From Colwellia_A sp041890515 (GTDB lineage Bacteria; Pseudomonadota; Gammaproteobacteria; Enterobacterales; Alteromonadaceae), in contig JASDWX010000059.1 of the NCBI GenBank assembly GCA_041890515.1, forward strand, positions 1 to 64,000: a stretch of DNA of 64,000 nucleotides. The letters are read 5' to 3'. Position numbers and translations under genes: made by a program. Below are positions 45,219 through 54,240 of the stretch, piece by piece. Under the pieces are notes generated by a model. The model was not told the origin of the DNA and made no database searches. It saw nothing but the letters and a program-made list of their open reading frames with translations. Positions within the stretch are counted from its first letter, which is position 1. The number at the start of each line of letters is the position of its first letter.

Positions 45219-45992
45219 ATGATAAAAGTCACTTGTAATACTCTGGTTTTATGTATCTTGTTTCTTCCTTTTTACGCTTTTCCTCAAGCAAAAGTAAAGG
45301 TTGTTGAAGACAGTGAAAAGATCGAAAGCTTTTTATACGGGGTGGGCATTAGCGTTAACCAAGAGATTTATAAAGGATACAATACAAGAGTAATGCCTAT
45401 ACCTTTAATCGGCTACAAAGGTAAAAAATTATCAGTTTTTGGACCTTTTGTAAGTTATGAATTGATAGATTTTAATCGTTTTACATTGTTAGCGAAGTTA
45501 TCCCCGAGGTTTCAAGGTTTTGATGAATCTGATAGTGCTATTTTTAAAGGGATGAAAAAAAGAAAACGTTCTCTAGATGCTGGAATTGGTCTTAATTATG
45601 AAACCAACGATTGGAAAATTGGATTTACCTCAATGTTTGATTTACTGGGTCATTCCAAAGGGTATGAGATAAAATCTAGTTTTGGTCGTGTATTCAGTTA
45701 TGGCCCTATTTTTTTCGAACCATCCATTTCATTTAGCTATTTAGATAAAATACATGTGGATTATTATTACGGCGTTTCAACATCTGAAATTACTCAAGAC
45801 AGAATGGCTTATAATGGTGATAGCGCCCTGAATAAAAATATTGGACTATCTATATCAACACCGGTTTTATTAGGTGGGTTTACACGGTTGAGTATTGAAC
45901 ACACTTGGTATGATGAAAGCCTTACTAATAGCCCTTTAGTAGAAAATGATACGAGTTTTAATCTGTTATTGTTATTTACTAAAAATTTCTAG
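45219..45992 (+). CDS. MipA/OmpV-family outer-membrane protein
   Basis: A 257-residue outer-membrane beta-barrel. The signal peptide ends near YAFPQA. GIGLNYETNDWKIGF and the terminal FNLLLLFTKNF (ending in Phe) are characteristic of barrel insertion. The pattern of Tyr/Phe alternating residues and GFTRLSIEHTWYD is that of MipA/OmpV proteins, which are involved in murein scaffolding or act as porins. It is monocistronic and convergent with the sugar phosphorylase operon, with 154 bases between stops. Confidence 0.82.
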   Translation: MIKVTCNTLVLCILFLPFYAFPQAKVKVVEDSEKIESFLYGVGISVNQEIYKGYNTRVMPIPLIGYKGKKLSVFGPFVSYELIDFNRFTLLAKLSPRFQGFDESDSAIFKGMKKRKRSLDAGIGLNYETNDWKIGFTSMFDLLGHSKGYEIKSSFGRVFSYGPIFFEPSISFSYLDKIHVDYYYGVSTSEITQDRMAYNGDSALNKNIGLSISTPVLLGGFTRLSIEHTWYDESLTNSPLVENDTSFNLLLLFTKNF

Positions 45993-46146
45993 AAGGTGAC
46001 TGGCAATATGAGCAAACTTTTCTAAACCGCTATTAATACAAAAGTTCGCTAAACCAGTAACGATACGAATAATGTAAGGAAGCTAATTTCCCAATCATTT
46101 GGATATACTAAGCGACCCTATTTTAGTACAAGTGTTTTATTCGATT

Positions 46147-47904
46147 TTATCTATTTGATAGCCATACCGTTTGATAAGGCGCTAATGTCATTTCTTGGGT
46201 TAACTCCGTTATTTCTTCATTGGAAATAAGCTCAAGCCAAGATTCAGTAATAATTAAATTTAGCTCACTTAATGGCAATACAACAGGTTGGTCAGATATA
46301 TTACTCACACAAAATACACTTTGTTTTCTGTCCTTACTTTGTCGCCAAAAACCAAACAGCTGTAAGCCTAAGTGCAGCGTAAATTGTGTGGCATTTGGAT
46401 GAAAAGCGGATTGTTTAATTCTTATGCCCAATAAAGACTTTAGGGTTGAAAGTACGTTAGCGTGGTGTAAATTTTTATCCGCTAGGGCATCTTCTAAAGC
46501 ACCGACATGCCAACGACGCCTATTAATCGAACGATTATGGTGAGTGTTTGCTAATTTTTGATAATCATTTTGTGTGCCAAGCATGCTGTGAATGTAAATA
46601 CCCGGTATGCCTTCAAGCGCAAACATAACGGCGTGTGCACAAATAAATCGTTCAAAATTCCACTGATCTTTACCTTTCACTGTACCTTGTAATGCGTCAT
46701 AAAGTGCAATGTTCATTTCATACGCTTTTTGTTCACCGGTGTCAGTCGTACGCCATGAAATTTTTCCACCGAAATCTTGCACGGTTTGTACAAGGGTATC
46801 AAGTTCATTTTCACTTAATAAGCCTTCAGCTGGACGTAAACCAATACCATCATGAGAGGCTATAAAGTTAAAATACATGGTGCCGTCTTGAGAGGGTGGC
46901 ATGCTCATCAACCAGCGTTTCAGGTATAAACAATTTCCTGTCAATAAAGTGTTGATTAATAAAGGAGGCAATGAAAAATTATAGATCCCGTGAGCTTCAT
47001 TGGCATTACCGAAGTAAGTAAGGTTTTGTGTATTAGGAATATTCGTTTCAGTGATAATAACTGCTGTTGGTTCGGCAGATTCAATAAGCGTTCTAAGTAA
47101 CCTTACCACTTCATGTGTTTGAGATAAGTTGATGCTCGTTGTACCAACGACTTTCCATAAAAATGCGATGGCATCTAAGCGAAATATCTTTACGCCTGCA
47201 TCAAGATATTGTTTGATGATAGATGTGAATGCTTTTAATACTTCAGGGTTGCGAAAGTCAAAGTCAACTTGGTCATGACTAAAGGTACACCAAACAAATT
47301 TCTTTCCTTTACTTGTTTCTACTTCTTTTAGTAACGGTGAAGTACGCGGACGAACAACTTCTGATAAGTTGTCATCAGGAAGAGCGGTGAAGAAAAAATC
47401 ACTACCTTGCCCTTCACCTTTTATAAAGTTGTCGAACCAAGCACTTCGGCTTGAGCAATGGTTAATGACAAGATCAGACATCAAACGATAGCTTTTACTG
47501 ATCTGTTCTATATCTTGCCATCCACCCAATGACTCATTAACGGATGAATAATCGATAACAGAAAAACCATCGTCAGAGCTGTAAGGGAAAAAAGGTAAAA
47601 TATGTACACTGTTAATCGCATTTCCAACCGAACTGTCTAAAAAGTTTTTTAAGGTTTTTAGAGGTGCTTGGTCGGCTTTGATAATGCTATCGCCATAGGT
47701 GATCAAAATGACATCTTCTTCTGACCAATGATTTGAAAAAGGCTTCGCTGTAATTTCTTTGCTCGACAAAGCCATAATATCAAGCAGAGATTGAGCAATA
47801 TCATTAACTGATTGCTCAAGCGGAACATCATCATAAATCGTTGAAAGCTGCTGAACTAACTTATCTTTTAATGGTTGTGTTAACTGATTAACTGGCGTTG
47901 TCAT
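46147..47904 (-). CDS. GH13_18 sugar phosphorylase, probably glucosylglycerate phosphorylase
   Basis: A 585-residue GH13 subfamily 18 protein, the family of sucrose phosphorylase and glucosylglycerate phosphorylase. The (beta/alpha)8 motifs are intact: DLVINHCS (145-152), nucleophile D244 in FRLDAIAF, acid/base E286 in ITETNIPN, and transition-state residues H351-D352 in ASHDGIGLRP. The operon context (GpgS-like synthase, phosphatase and glycerate kinase) suggests the substrate is 2-O-glucosylglycerate, giving glucose 1-phosphate and glycerate. Substrate specificity has not been shown. Stop is in a convergent arrangement with MipA. Confidence 0.85.
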   Translation of the reverse strand: MTTPVNQLTQPLKDKLVQQLSTIYDDVPLEQSVNDIAQSLLDIMALSSKEITAKPFSNHWSEEDVILITYGDSIIKADQAPLKTLKNFLDSSVGNAINSVHILPFFPYSSDDGFSVIDYSSVNESLGGWQDIEQISKSYRLMSDLVINHCSSRSAWFDNFIKGEGQGSDFFFTALPDDNLSEVVRPRTSPLLKEVETSKGKKFVWCTFSHDQVDFDFRNPEVLKAFTSIIKQYLDAGVKIFRLDAIAFLWKVVGTTSINLSQTHEVVRLLRTLIESAEPTAVIITETNIPNTQNLTYFGNANEAHGIYNFSLPPLLINTLLTGNCLYLKRWLMSMPPSQDGTMYFNFIASHDGIGLRPAEGLLSENELDTLVQTVQDFGGKISWRTTDTGEQKAYEMNIALYDALQGTVKGKDQWNFERFICAHAVMFALEGIPGIYIHSMLGTQNDYQKLANTHHNRSINRRRWHVGALEDALADKNLHHANVLSTLKSLLGIRIKQSAFHPNATQFTLHLGLQLFGFWRQSKDRKQSVFCVSNISDQPVVLPLSELNLIITESWLELISNEEITELTQEMTLAPYQTVWLSNR

Positions 47905-47917
47905 AATGCACCTTTGT

Positions 47918-49147
47918 CTATAATGCTTGTCTGAATTCTTCGTTGTCTAATTCTACCGCTTCTTTTAGTTGCGACAGAATATCAGGTATGGCACTTACAA
48001 CTCTATTCCAAGAAGGAATAAAAGGTGTATCCATGGGTTGATCTAAGAAGGTATTGCCGGCGGTTAATATATTTTGAGCAAACATTTCTACCGCTTTTTC
48101 TTCGTTATGAATATCCAGTGTTAGCCCATTCATCATGGCGTCATTTCGATAGGTTTCGACATAATCTAACGCAATACGATAGTAAGTTGCTTTTAACGTT
48201 CTAAACTTTTCTGCGGTGAATGTCTCACCTTGTGTCGCGAGTTTTCGAATAAAGGATTTACTAATATCAATCGACATTTTAGATAAGCCACCATCGCTAT
48301 TATCTAAAGACAAATCTTGATGCTTATGATCATACGTTGCAGCAATGTCAACTTGGCATATACGGTTGGGTGAATAGTTGCGATACATTTCAGAAAGCAC
48401 GCCAATTTCTAAGCCCCAATCACTTGGAATCCGAATATCACTTAATACATCTCGACGAAAAGAAAACTCTCCGGCTAAAGGGTATAAAAAGCTGTCCATG
48501 TATTCTAAATAATCGCAATGACCTACTGTTTTTTTCAAGGCTTTAATCAGTGGCGTTACTAATAATCGAGATACCCGACCATTTATTTTTCCTCCGGCAA
48601 CTCTGGCATAAAATCCTTTGGCGAACTCATAGTTAAACATTGGGTTTGCAACAGGGTAAAGAAGCCTGTCGAGTAACTCTCTTTCATAGGTCAAAATATC
48701 ACAGTCGTGTAGCGCAATAGATTCCGCTTTACCTGAAGACAATATATAGCCCATGCAGTACCAAACATTACGGCCTTTGCCAAGTTCTTTAGGTGCTAAG
48801 CCCAATGCTTGTAATTTTGCATCAATCGCTTGAAGTCTTGGTCCGTCATTCCATAATACTTTATGGTGTTGAGGCAGTTGCCCAAAGAATGATAAGGCGT
48901 ATTTATATTGGTCAAGATCTGCTCGGTCTAACCCAATAACGATTTCTGACAAATACTCGACATCTTTAATTTTATTAATAATATCGGGTAAGGCCTTACC
49001 TTCTAGTTCGGAAAACAAGGAGGGTAAAATAAGGCCTAAAGAGCGTTTTTTAGAAAACGCTAATAATTCAGCGGCCATATCCGCAGGTTCACGCTGCGCT
49101 AAATTATGTAACGTTGTCACGGTACCGTTTTGATAAAAATCAGCCAT
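47918..49147 (-). CDS. gpgS: glucosyl-3-phosphoglycerate synthase-like glycosyltransferase
   Basis: A 409-residue GT-A glycosyltransferase of the GpgS/MpgS type (GT81-like). It has a nucleotide-sugar region with the metal-binding D148-C-D150 motif in ALHDCDILTY, and the acceptor region SDWGLEIGVLSEMYRNY. The expected reaction is NDP-glucose + 3-phosphoglycerate to glucosyl-3-phosphoglycerate. Context supports it: the next gene upstream is an MPGP-type phosphatase that would dephosphorylate this product. It overlaps the phosphatase gene by eight bases and precedes the phosphorylase by 13 bases. Confidence 0.85.
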   Translation of the reverse strand: MADFYQNGTVTTLHNLAQREPADMAAELLAFSKKRSLGLILPSLFSELEGKALPDIINKIKDVEYLSEIVIGLDRADLDQYKYALSFFGQLPQHHKVLWNDGPRLQAIDAKLQALGLAPKELGKGRNVWYCMGYILSSGKAESIALHDCDILTYERELLDRLLYPVANPMFNYEFAKGFYARVAGGKINGRVSRLLVTPLIKALKKTVGHCDYLEYMDSFLYPLAGEFSFRRDVLSDIRIPSDWGLEIGVLSEMYRNYSPNRICQVDIAATYDHKHQDLSLDNSDGGLSKMSIDISKSFIRKLATQGETFTAEKFRTLKATYYRIALDYVETYRNDAMMNGLTLDIHNEEKAVEMFAQNILTAGNTFLDQPMDTPFIPSWNRVVSAIPDILSQLKEAVELDNEEFRQAL

Positions 49148-50000
49148 GGTTTACCTCTGTATTATTTGAAGGTGAAAGTTGTTTTGCTAAAAGAATTTGT
49201 ATCGCTTCAGCCCAGCCCTTAGGACCATAATGTTGAGTTCTTGTTATTTTAAATTGACGATACAACTTAGGAAAGTTATGAACAGGCGATCTAATTTGCA
49301 CGGCGATATCTGCTGCTTCTAGCATGGTAATATCATTTTCTCCATCACCTAAAGCAAGTGTTAAAAGAGAAGGGGTGTTAAAATTTTCCCTGTATTGTTC
49401 TGTTAACCAAATCAGCGCCTGGCCTTTGTCACAATAGCCACCAACATGGATGAATCGGCCTCCTTGAACAACATTAGCGCCTAAATTAATAAGGTGTTCT
49501 ATGAAGTTACTTTTTGTTTTTTCATCACCCAACCACTGAATTGGCTCACCGTACTGTCTTTGTTTAGCTCGATTAGCTTCTTCTAATGTTAGTCCGGTAA
49601 TTTGCGAAAGAGTCGATGCTGAAATCGAGGAGAAACCTTTGTACAATTCAGTGAATTCATCTGTTTGTTCTGATAACAATGTTAACCAATGCTGCCTAGG
49701 TAAACAAAATGATTTTACCCAATAATTACCTACAGTGATCGTGTCTGTAGGTTGTATCGAAAATGTACCGATGGGCATATAAATAGCGGCACCATTCTCT
49801 ATAATAAAGGGGGTGTTTAACCCTAAGTCACGATGAATTATTTCTAATTCAGCATGTGTTTTACTCGTATTTAAAATGACAGGAATATTAGCGTTCTTCA
49901 ATTGCTCAAGCGTATCTATTGCAGCAGTCGATTGATAAGTAAAGTGATCAAGTAATGTGCCATCTAGGTCACTAAAAACAAGTGTTTTCAAAGTGTTCAT
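49140..50000 (-). CDS. gpgP: HAD-IIB mannosyl/glucosyl-3-phosphoglycerate phosphatase
   Basis: A 286-residue HAD-family phosphatase (type IIB cap) of the MPGP group. Motif I is DLDGTLLDH (11-19) with the Asp nucleophile at D11, motif II includes NTSKTHAEL, and motif IV is GDGENDITML. FIIENGAAIYMP and a cap region are as in MpgP and GpgP. It removes the phosphate from the synthase product to give free glucosylglycerate. Its start overlaps the glycerate kinase stop by four bases and its stop overlaps the synthase start by eight. Confidence 0.88.
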   Translation of the reverse strand: MNTLKTLVFSDLDGTLLDHFTYQSTAAIDTLEQLKNANIPVILNTSKTHAELEIIHRDLGLNTPFIIENGAAIYMPIGTFSIQPTDTITVGNYWVKSFCLPRQHWLTLLSEQTDEFTELYKGFSSISASTLSQITGLTLEEANRAKQRQYGEPIQWLGDEKTKSNFIEHLINLGANVVQGGRFIHVGGYCDKGQALIWLTEQYRENFNTPSLLTLALGDGENDITMLEAADIAVQIRSPVHNFPKLYRQFKITRTQHYGPKGWAEAIQILLAKQLSPSNNTEVNHG

Positions 50001-50878
50001 TCCTCTTCCTTCGAAGGGGAACCTGTGATTTGACGTGCATAGTCTAAGTAAAATATTGCATCAGCAGATTGGGTAATGGTATTGCACCCTTGGACACTTA
50101 GCCTTTGAAAATATTGTGTAAAATTTAATATTTCCTCTGGAGACATAACCTTTGAACCAGCTAAATCAAGGTTTCTCGCTTGTAATTTTTTTTCTTGTTC
50201 TAATCGCCATTTATACACGCAGTCAAATGACGGAGCTTGTAATGCAAGCCAAAAGTCCATTTTTTTATATAAAGGCGCGTAAGCATTTTTGAGCTGTTGA
50301 TTGACATAATTTCGCCATACACCATGCTTATCATGTTGAAGCTCAAGCTCATTAATAGGTAACTTCAATTGCTCTTCTGATTGCGGCTCTACGCCCCAAC
50401 ACCAGCCTTCCAATAAAATAATATCTACTGGCTCATTAATATGAGTCCATTGTTCTTTAGGGAAAGGATTGTCGGTAGCCTTATTAAACTTTGGAATGGT
50501 TAAACCCGTTTTTTGCTCTTTTAATTGAATCAAAATGTGCTCAAGATCAGAAACCGCATGTGTTCCCGGAACGCCTCTTGTCGCCAACAGTGGATGGATA
50601 TCATTAGCGAGCTCATTACGCTTTTCACGTGTGAGGTAGAAATCATCTAGCGACATTACTACAACATTTAGCTGGTATTCAGCTCTTAGATACTCAGCGA
50701 TGAAATGAGTTAATGTAGACTTTCCACACCCTTGACAGCCATTGATCCCAACAAAATACGGGTCATTACTCTTGGTAAATTGGCTATATATTTGATCAGC
50801 AAGTGGTTGGTAATGTTGCTTTACGGTGTGTCTAAATTCTTTAGGTAATTTGTGTTGTTCAATAAAAGCTTCAAGCAT
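49997..50878 (-). CDS. D-glycerate kinase (P-loop GLYK type)
   Basis: A 293-residue P-loop kinase: Walker A GINGCQGCGKST (44-55), MSLDDFYLTREKR, HPLLATRGVPGTHAV, LEGWCWGVEP and RNLDLAGSKVMSPEE. This is the plant/fungal-type D-glycerate 3-kinase family. It would phosphorylate glycerate to 3-phosphoglycerate, the GpgS acceptor. The ATG at 50878 has GGAA five bases ahead and is chosen over an in-frame GTG nine bases upstream. The start lies in the 15-bp inverted repeat 50868-50916. It is the first gene of the operon. Confidence 0.85.
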   Translation of the reverse strand: MLEAFIEQHKLPKEFRHTVKQHYQPLADQIYSQFTKSNDPYFVGINGCQGCGKSTLTHFIAEYLRAEYQLNVVVMSLDDFYLTREKRNELANDIHPLLATRGVPGTHAVSDLEHILIQLKEQKTGLTIPKFNKATDNPFPKEQWTHINEPVDIILLEGWCWGVEPQSEEQLKLPINELELQHDKHGVWRNYVNQQLKNAYAPLYKKMDFWLALQAPSFDCVYKWRLEQEKKLQARNLDLAGSKVMSPEEILNFTQYFQRLSVQGCNTITQSADAIFYLDYARQITGSPSKEEE

Positions 50879-50916
50879 AATTTCCACTATAGATAAATAC
50901 TAATTATGCTTGAAGC
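50868..50916 (-). promoter_or_regulatory. 15-bp perfect inverted repeat over the glycerate kinase start
   Basis: Two 15-base arms (50868-50882 and 50902-50916) are perfectly complementary, with a 19-base loop (50883-50901). In the mRNA the start codon sits in the stem and the Shine-Dalgarno is at the stem-loop border. The transcript could sequester its own start, as in an RNA thermometer or another translational switch. It could also be a DNA operator. Confidence 0.75.
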
Positions 50917-51246
50917 ATCAAGTCTTATGCCATGTGAAATAAAAATTAAATTAATCGGTTAGCTACTTGTAATATAATGATTAATTATAAAATATGGACT
51001 TTATACATATTTAAAATAGATTTGGAAAATGCACCAATTGAATTTTACGCACTAATTTGGTGCTGATTTTATCGAGAAAAATCAACAAGCAGAAATAGTT
51101 GTTTTGCTCTTTGCTTTTAATAAGTACGCCGGGATAATAATTGATGAGTTTGGACGTTATCTGAGTCGTTATAATAAATGAGTAATATGTAAAAGGGTAG
51201 AAATAATAGGTATAGTAATTTTACCCTTTTCATAACAGATTATTAT
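50879..51246. other. 368-base intergenic region
   Basis: It holds the upstream arm of the inverted repeat (to 50916) and presumably the operon promoter. No gene is seen. A clear -35/-10 pair could not be assigned. Confidence 0.4.
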
Positions 51247-51774
51247 CTAGTTTGAGGGAGTTAAGATATCTCTCAATTGATTAAGTGCAGCCACAGAGAA
51301 ACCATCATCATAAAAGTAAAGTACGATACCATCTTTGTTTAATAAGATTACTCTGGCGTTATTCGGGTCTTCATTACCGGTGAAAGCCTGAACTCTGTCA
51401 CCATCTGCGTATACCGTTATCACACCTTTCCAAAGTTGCTTTGGAATTCCTTTACGCATGCCATTGTCGATCACAGTACTGAACATCCTTGGAAATAACC
51501 CTTGAATCGTAGGTATCTCATAAGCATCTACGTTCGTCTCAGTCATGTCTAAACCAATTAACCATCTGTCGATATCAAATTGTGAATTTTGTTTATAGCC
51601 GACTAGTAATAGTGTAAATGCTTTATTGAAGTCTTCAGGAATATTGAACGTTTTTTCTTCTAAACTTTGCCCGGTAACCGATGGGAAAGATTTACCTACT
51701 ACTGATTGATTTGGGTATTGTGTGCTACAGCCTGATGCTAGGCTTATGAATAATATAACTAAAAGAATGCGCAT
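51247..51774 (-). CDS. thioredoxin-fold-like lipoprotein
   Basis: A 175-residue lipoprotein: hydrophobic leader with lipobox A-S-G-C, cysteine at residue 16. The mature sequence (GKSFPSVTGQSLEEKTFNIPEDFNKAFTLLLVGYKQNSQFDIDRW…) resembles thioredoxin-fold ATP10/AhpC-like proteins, but no CxxC remains, so redox activity is doubtful. It is monocistronic. The similarity is recalled and unverified. Confidence 0.65.
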   Translation of the reverse strand: MRILLVILFISLASGCSTQYPNQSVVGKSFPSVTGQSLEEKTFNIPEDFNKAFTLLLVGYKQNSQFDIDRWLIGLDMTETNVDAYEIPTIQGLFPRMFSTVIDNGMRKGIPKQLWKGVITVYADGDRVQAFTGNEDPNNARVILLNKDGIVLYFYDDGFSVAALNQLRDILTPSN

Positions 51775-51925
51775 GTATTTTTACTCGTTGCTGATAAGTC
51801 GAATTAGAAGCTAATACGTTATATAAGTTACTTTAGCTCATTTTTTTATATCTTTTGATCTTTATGCGTTAATTCTACGTATTTGTAAAGTAATGATGTG
51901 ACAATTATTTAAGTGAAATTTACTG

Positions 51926-52513
51926 ATGAGATATATGATAAGTTTGCTTTTATGTTTTTGTGCTCATGCAAATAGTTATTATATTAGCGGGAGTGCTGAT
52001 GAGAAAAATAATAAATATGTTGAAACCTATATGATAGATTTTTCTAATCAAGAAGAAGGCCTTTGGCGGATAACGAATGATGGTGTTATGGGTGGTTTAT
52101 CTAACGGAAATATGACCTTTTACTCCGAACAGGGCATTTTCTCAGGTGATATATCACTTGATAACAATGGTGGTTTTAGTTCGGTTTTTCGTGCATTAGA
52201 AAATCTTCCTGAATCTTTTGACCAGTTAGTGATTGATATTGAAGGAGATGGTCAAGCCTATCAATTAAGAGTCGTTATTTACATTAATGGCTACAGGTTA
52301 GCTTATAAACATGATTTTACAACAGTGGCTAACAAACGCGAAAAACTTATATTTCAACTTGCTGACTTCAAAGCAACCTTTCGTGGAAGAATGATAAAAG
52401 ATGCTCCTGTACTTTCTTCTGAAGATATCAGAGAAGTTGGATTTTTAATGACCAAAAAGATTGCAGGCAAGTTTTCATTGTCAATATTTCAACTCTTCTT
52501 TTTAAAAGAATAA
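51926..52513 (+). CDS. CIA30-family (NDUFAF1-like) protein
   Basis: A 195-residue protein with a short N-terminal hydrophobic leader and a CIA30 domain (galactose-binding-like beta sandwich) from about residue 35: WRITNDGVMGGLSNGNM, the typical VMGGxS motif, then GGFSSVFR and DIREVGFLMTKKIAGKFSLSIFQL at the C-terminus. In mitochondria CIA30 helps assemble respiratory complex I; bacterial members are of unknown role. It is followed by the Trp-rich gene 20 bases on. Confidence 0.85.
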   Translation: MRYMISLLLCFCAHANSYYISGSADEKNNKYVETYMIDFSNQEEGLWRITNDGVMGGLSNGNMTFYSEQGIFSGDISLDNNGGFSSVFRALENLPESFDQLVIDIEGDGQAYQLRVVIYINGYRLAYKHDFTTVANKREKLIFQLADFKATFRGRMIKDAPVLSSEDIREVGFLMTKKIAGKFSLSIFQLFFLKE

Positions 52514-52533
52514 ATACTATGTTTAAGGTAAAT

Positions 52534-52749
52534 ATGAATAAAGTTAGCCCTAAAGCACTCCTTAATAGTAAATGGACTAAAGTCGACGTTGTTAATAAAG
52601 AAAAGCACTTTATTATAATTAAGGTTGACTTTGATGAAGATAAAAACGTTATTTGCTGTATCATTGAAGCCGTAATGACTCACAGTGAGTACACGATTAA
52701 TTGGCGTGATTTGAAAGTCAGTGAACTATGGCGAGTAGGTTGGCAATAA
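52534..52749 (+). CDS. TIGR02450 family Trp-rich small protein
   Basis: A 71-residue protein of the TIGR02450 family: LLNSKWTKV, EKHFIIIKV, CCIIEAVMTH and INWRDLKVSELWRVGWQ at the C-terminus. The ATG at 52534 has AAGG five bases ahead and is preferred over one at 52519. The function is unknown. It is transcribed with, or just after, the CIA30 gene and converges with the FAH gene. Confidence 0.85.
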   Translation: MNKVSPKALLNSKWTKVDVVNKEKHFIIIKVDFDEDKNVICCIIEAVMTHSEYTINWRDLKVSELWRVGWQ

Positions 52750-52782
52750 TTTATTTATCCTTTTAACAACATTAACTCCGCT

Positions 52783-53400
52783 TTAGTTGGCGACCCAGTC
52801 CATTGACACCAATTCCTGATTACTTATAAATACTCGACCTTTAAAGCGAGCACCTTTTGTTATGGCTCCTACTCCTTTAGGCGTTCCTGTCATAACAATG
52901 TCGCCATCGTTTAACTCGGTATAGCTTTTCAATTCAGCTAATATTTCTGTCGGTTTGTATATCATTAGCTGTACGCTACCACTTTGTACGATCTTCTCAT
53001 CAATGGATAGCTCAAGTCTCAATTGGTCATTAATCTCAGTCATGTTAACCTTAACAAACTCACTAAATACAGCTGCACCATTAAATGCTTTAGCGCGCTC
53101 CCAAGGTAAGCCCTTTGCTTTTAGTTTGCTTTGTAAATTTCTTTTTGTGAGGTCTAAACCGAAAGCGACTGCCGAAAAACCTCCATCTTTCACTAAAAAG
53201 CATAATTCCCCTTCGTAGTGAAGTTGTTCTAGATGATACGAGTTGAGCTCTGTTGAAATGGCAGAATTGGGCTTATTGAATACGACCATTTCATCAGGTA
53301 TTTCATTGCTTAGTTCAGCAATGTGTTCAACATAATTACGGCCAATACAAATTATTTTTGATGGAACTATGCTTTGATGTTCAAGAATAACTGTTTTCAT
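52783..53400 (-). CDS. fumarylacetoacetate hydrolase family protein (YcgM-like)
   Basis: A 205-residue FAH-domain protein. The fold signature CIGRNYVEHIAEL, EGELCFLV (metal glutamates) and the GTPKGVGAI motif are seen. Metal-dependent C-C hydrolases of this class cleave acylpyruvates; E. coli YcgM is a small FAH-type homologue. The exact substrate is unknown. It is convergent with the TIGR02450 gene. Confidence 0.85.
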   Translation of the reverse strand: MKTVILEHQSIVPSKIICIGRNYVEHIAELSNEIPDEMVVFNKPNSAISTELNSYHLEQLHYEGELCFLVKDGGFSAVAFGLDLTKRNLQSKLKAKGLPWERAKAFNGAAVFSEFVKVNMTEINDQLRLELSIDEKIVQSGSVQLMIYKPTEILAELKSYTELNDGDIVMTGTPKGVGAITKGARFKGRVFISNQELVSMDWVAN

Positions 53401-54066
53401 TATTAATACTTTCCGTAATTTAAAATTAGATGGGTTTGATCGCTTGTCATTTTATTTAGCACTTAACTGTTTACACTCTAAGAGATTACCTTGGCAAGTC
53501 ATTTTTTATATGTTTACTGCGATTAGTTTCAAAGGAACGTCTATTCTGACATAGATAAAGTGTTTCATTTACGGGTGTTTTTAACGGGTGTATTTTAATA
53601 CGGCTTTGCTTAGGAAAAGTATTTACGGCGTGTAAAGGTAATGCCGTGAAACTAAGTTCACGCTCAAGTTGATGATAATCAACAGGCAAAGATACAGTCG
53701 AAATTCATTGAGATGTTAGCTCATAATATTTGCAGGCATCGCAAGCGTTCATTGGTAATCGTAGTCATTGGCAAGTTAAAAGTATGCATTGGTGTTTGAT
53801 ATGACCTGTTAGAAGATGAATTGAACATATGTAAAAGGCAAGTTCTTCTTGTATCTAATGTGATACACAAAATAACGATAAGACTATTTAAACCGGATGC
53901 GACCACGTCGGAGAGTATGGAGCGAAAAAGTAACGGCAAGGCTTGATGATGATTATCGGTGACCGTCTCAGAATCTGATAGTAAAAGGTGTTGGCCATAG
54001 TTTGTAAAGCCATTCGGCCAAATAATATAGCTATTTATTGAAGGTGGCTAATGCCTTATAAGCAAA

Positions 54067-54099
54067 AGATAGTTTAATTTTTAACTAATTAAACTATCT
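54067..54099. terminator. 13-bp inverted repeat before the spc promoter
   Basis: Arms 54067-54079 and 54087-54099 are perfectly complementary with a 7-base loop. Four Ts follow soon after in the plus direction, so it may terminate transcription coming from upstream. It lies 18 bases before the -10 element. Confidence 0.5.
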
Positions 54100-54114
54100 C
54101 TTTTAAATGGGTGG

Positions 54115-54132
54115 TGTTATAATCTCGCGCCC
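54115..54132 (+). promoter_or_regulatory. spc operon promoter (extended -10)
   Basis: TGTTATAAT gives an extended -10 (TATAAT at 54118-54123). It is followed by a GC-rich discriminator (CTCGCGCCC), as in stringently controlled ribosomal promoters. No convincing -35 is seen. It lies about 118 bases upstream of the rplN start. Confidence 0.7.
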
Positions 54133-54240
54133 TTCGAATTCGAATGTAGAATTCAAGGGAAGTAGAAGGCAGTGACGGGTCAAATTTCTGGCCTTAAATT
54201 ATATCTAATTTTATTTAGATAAATAGCGGAGTAAAACTCA

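Larger units (their letters stand above)
53401..54240. other. 840-base region upstream of the spc operon
   Basis: No supportable gene is seen. Two minus-strand frames (53486-53689 and 53721-53939) have no recognisable content. The right-hand 170 bases hold the inverted repeat at 54067 and the rplN promoter. The S10 operon is not here. Confidence 0.5.

Noticed and set aside
53486..53939. Two minus-strand frames before the spc operon
   Set aside because: No ribosome site, no recognisable domain and protein-unlike composition; the region is better treated as non-coding.
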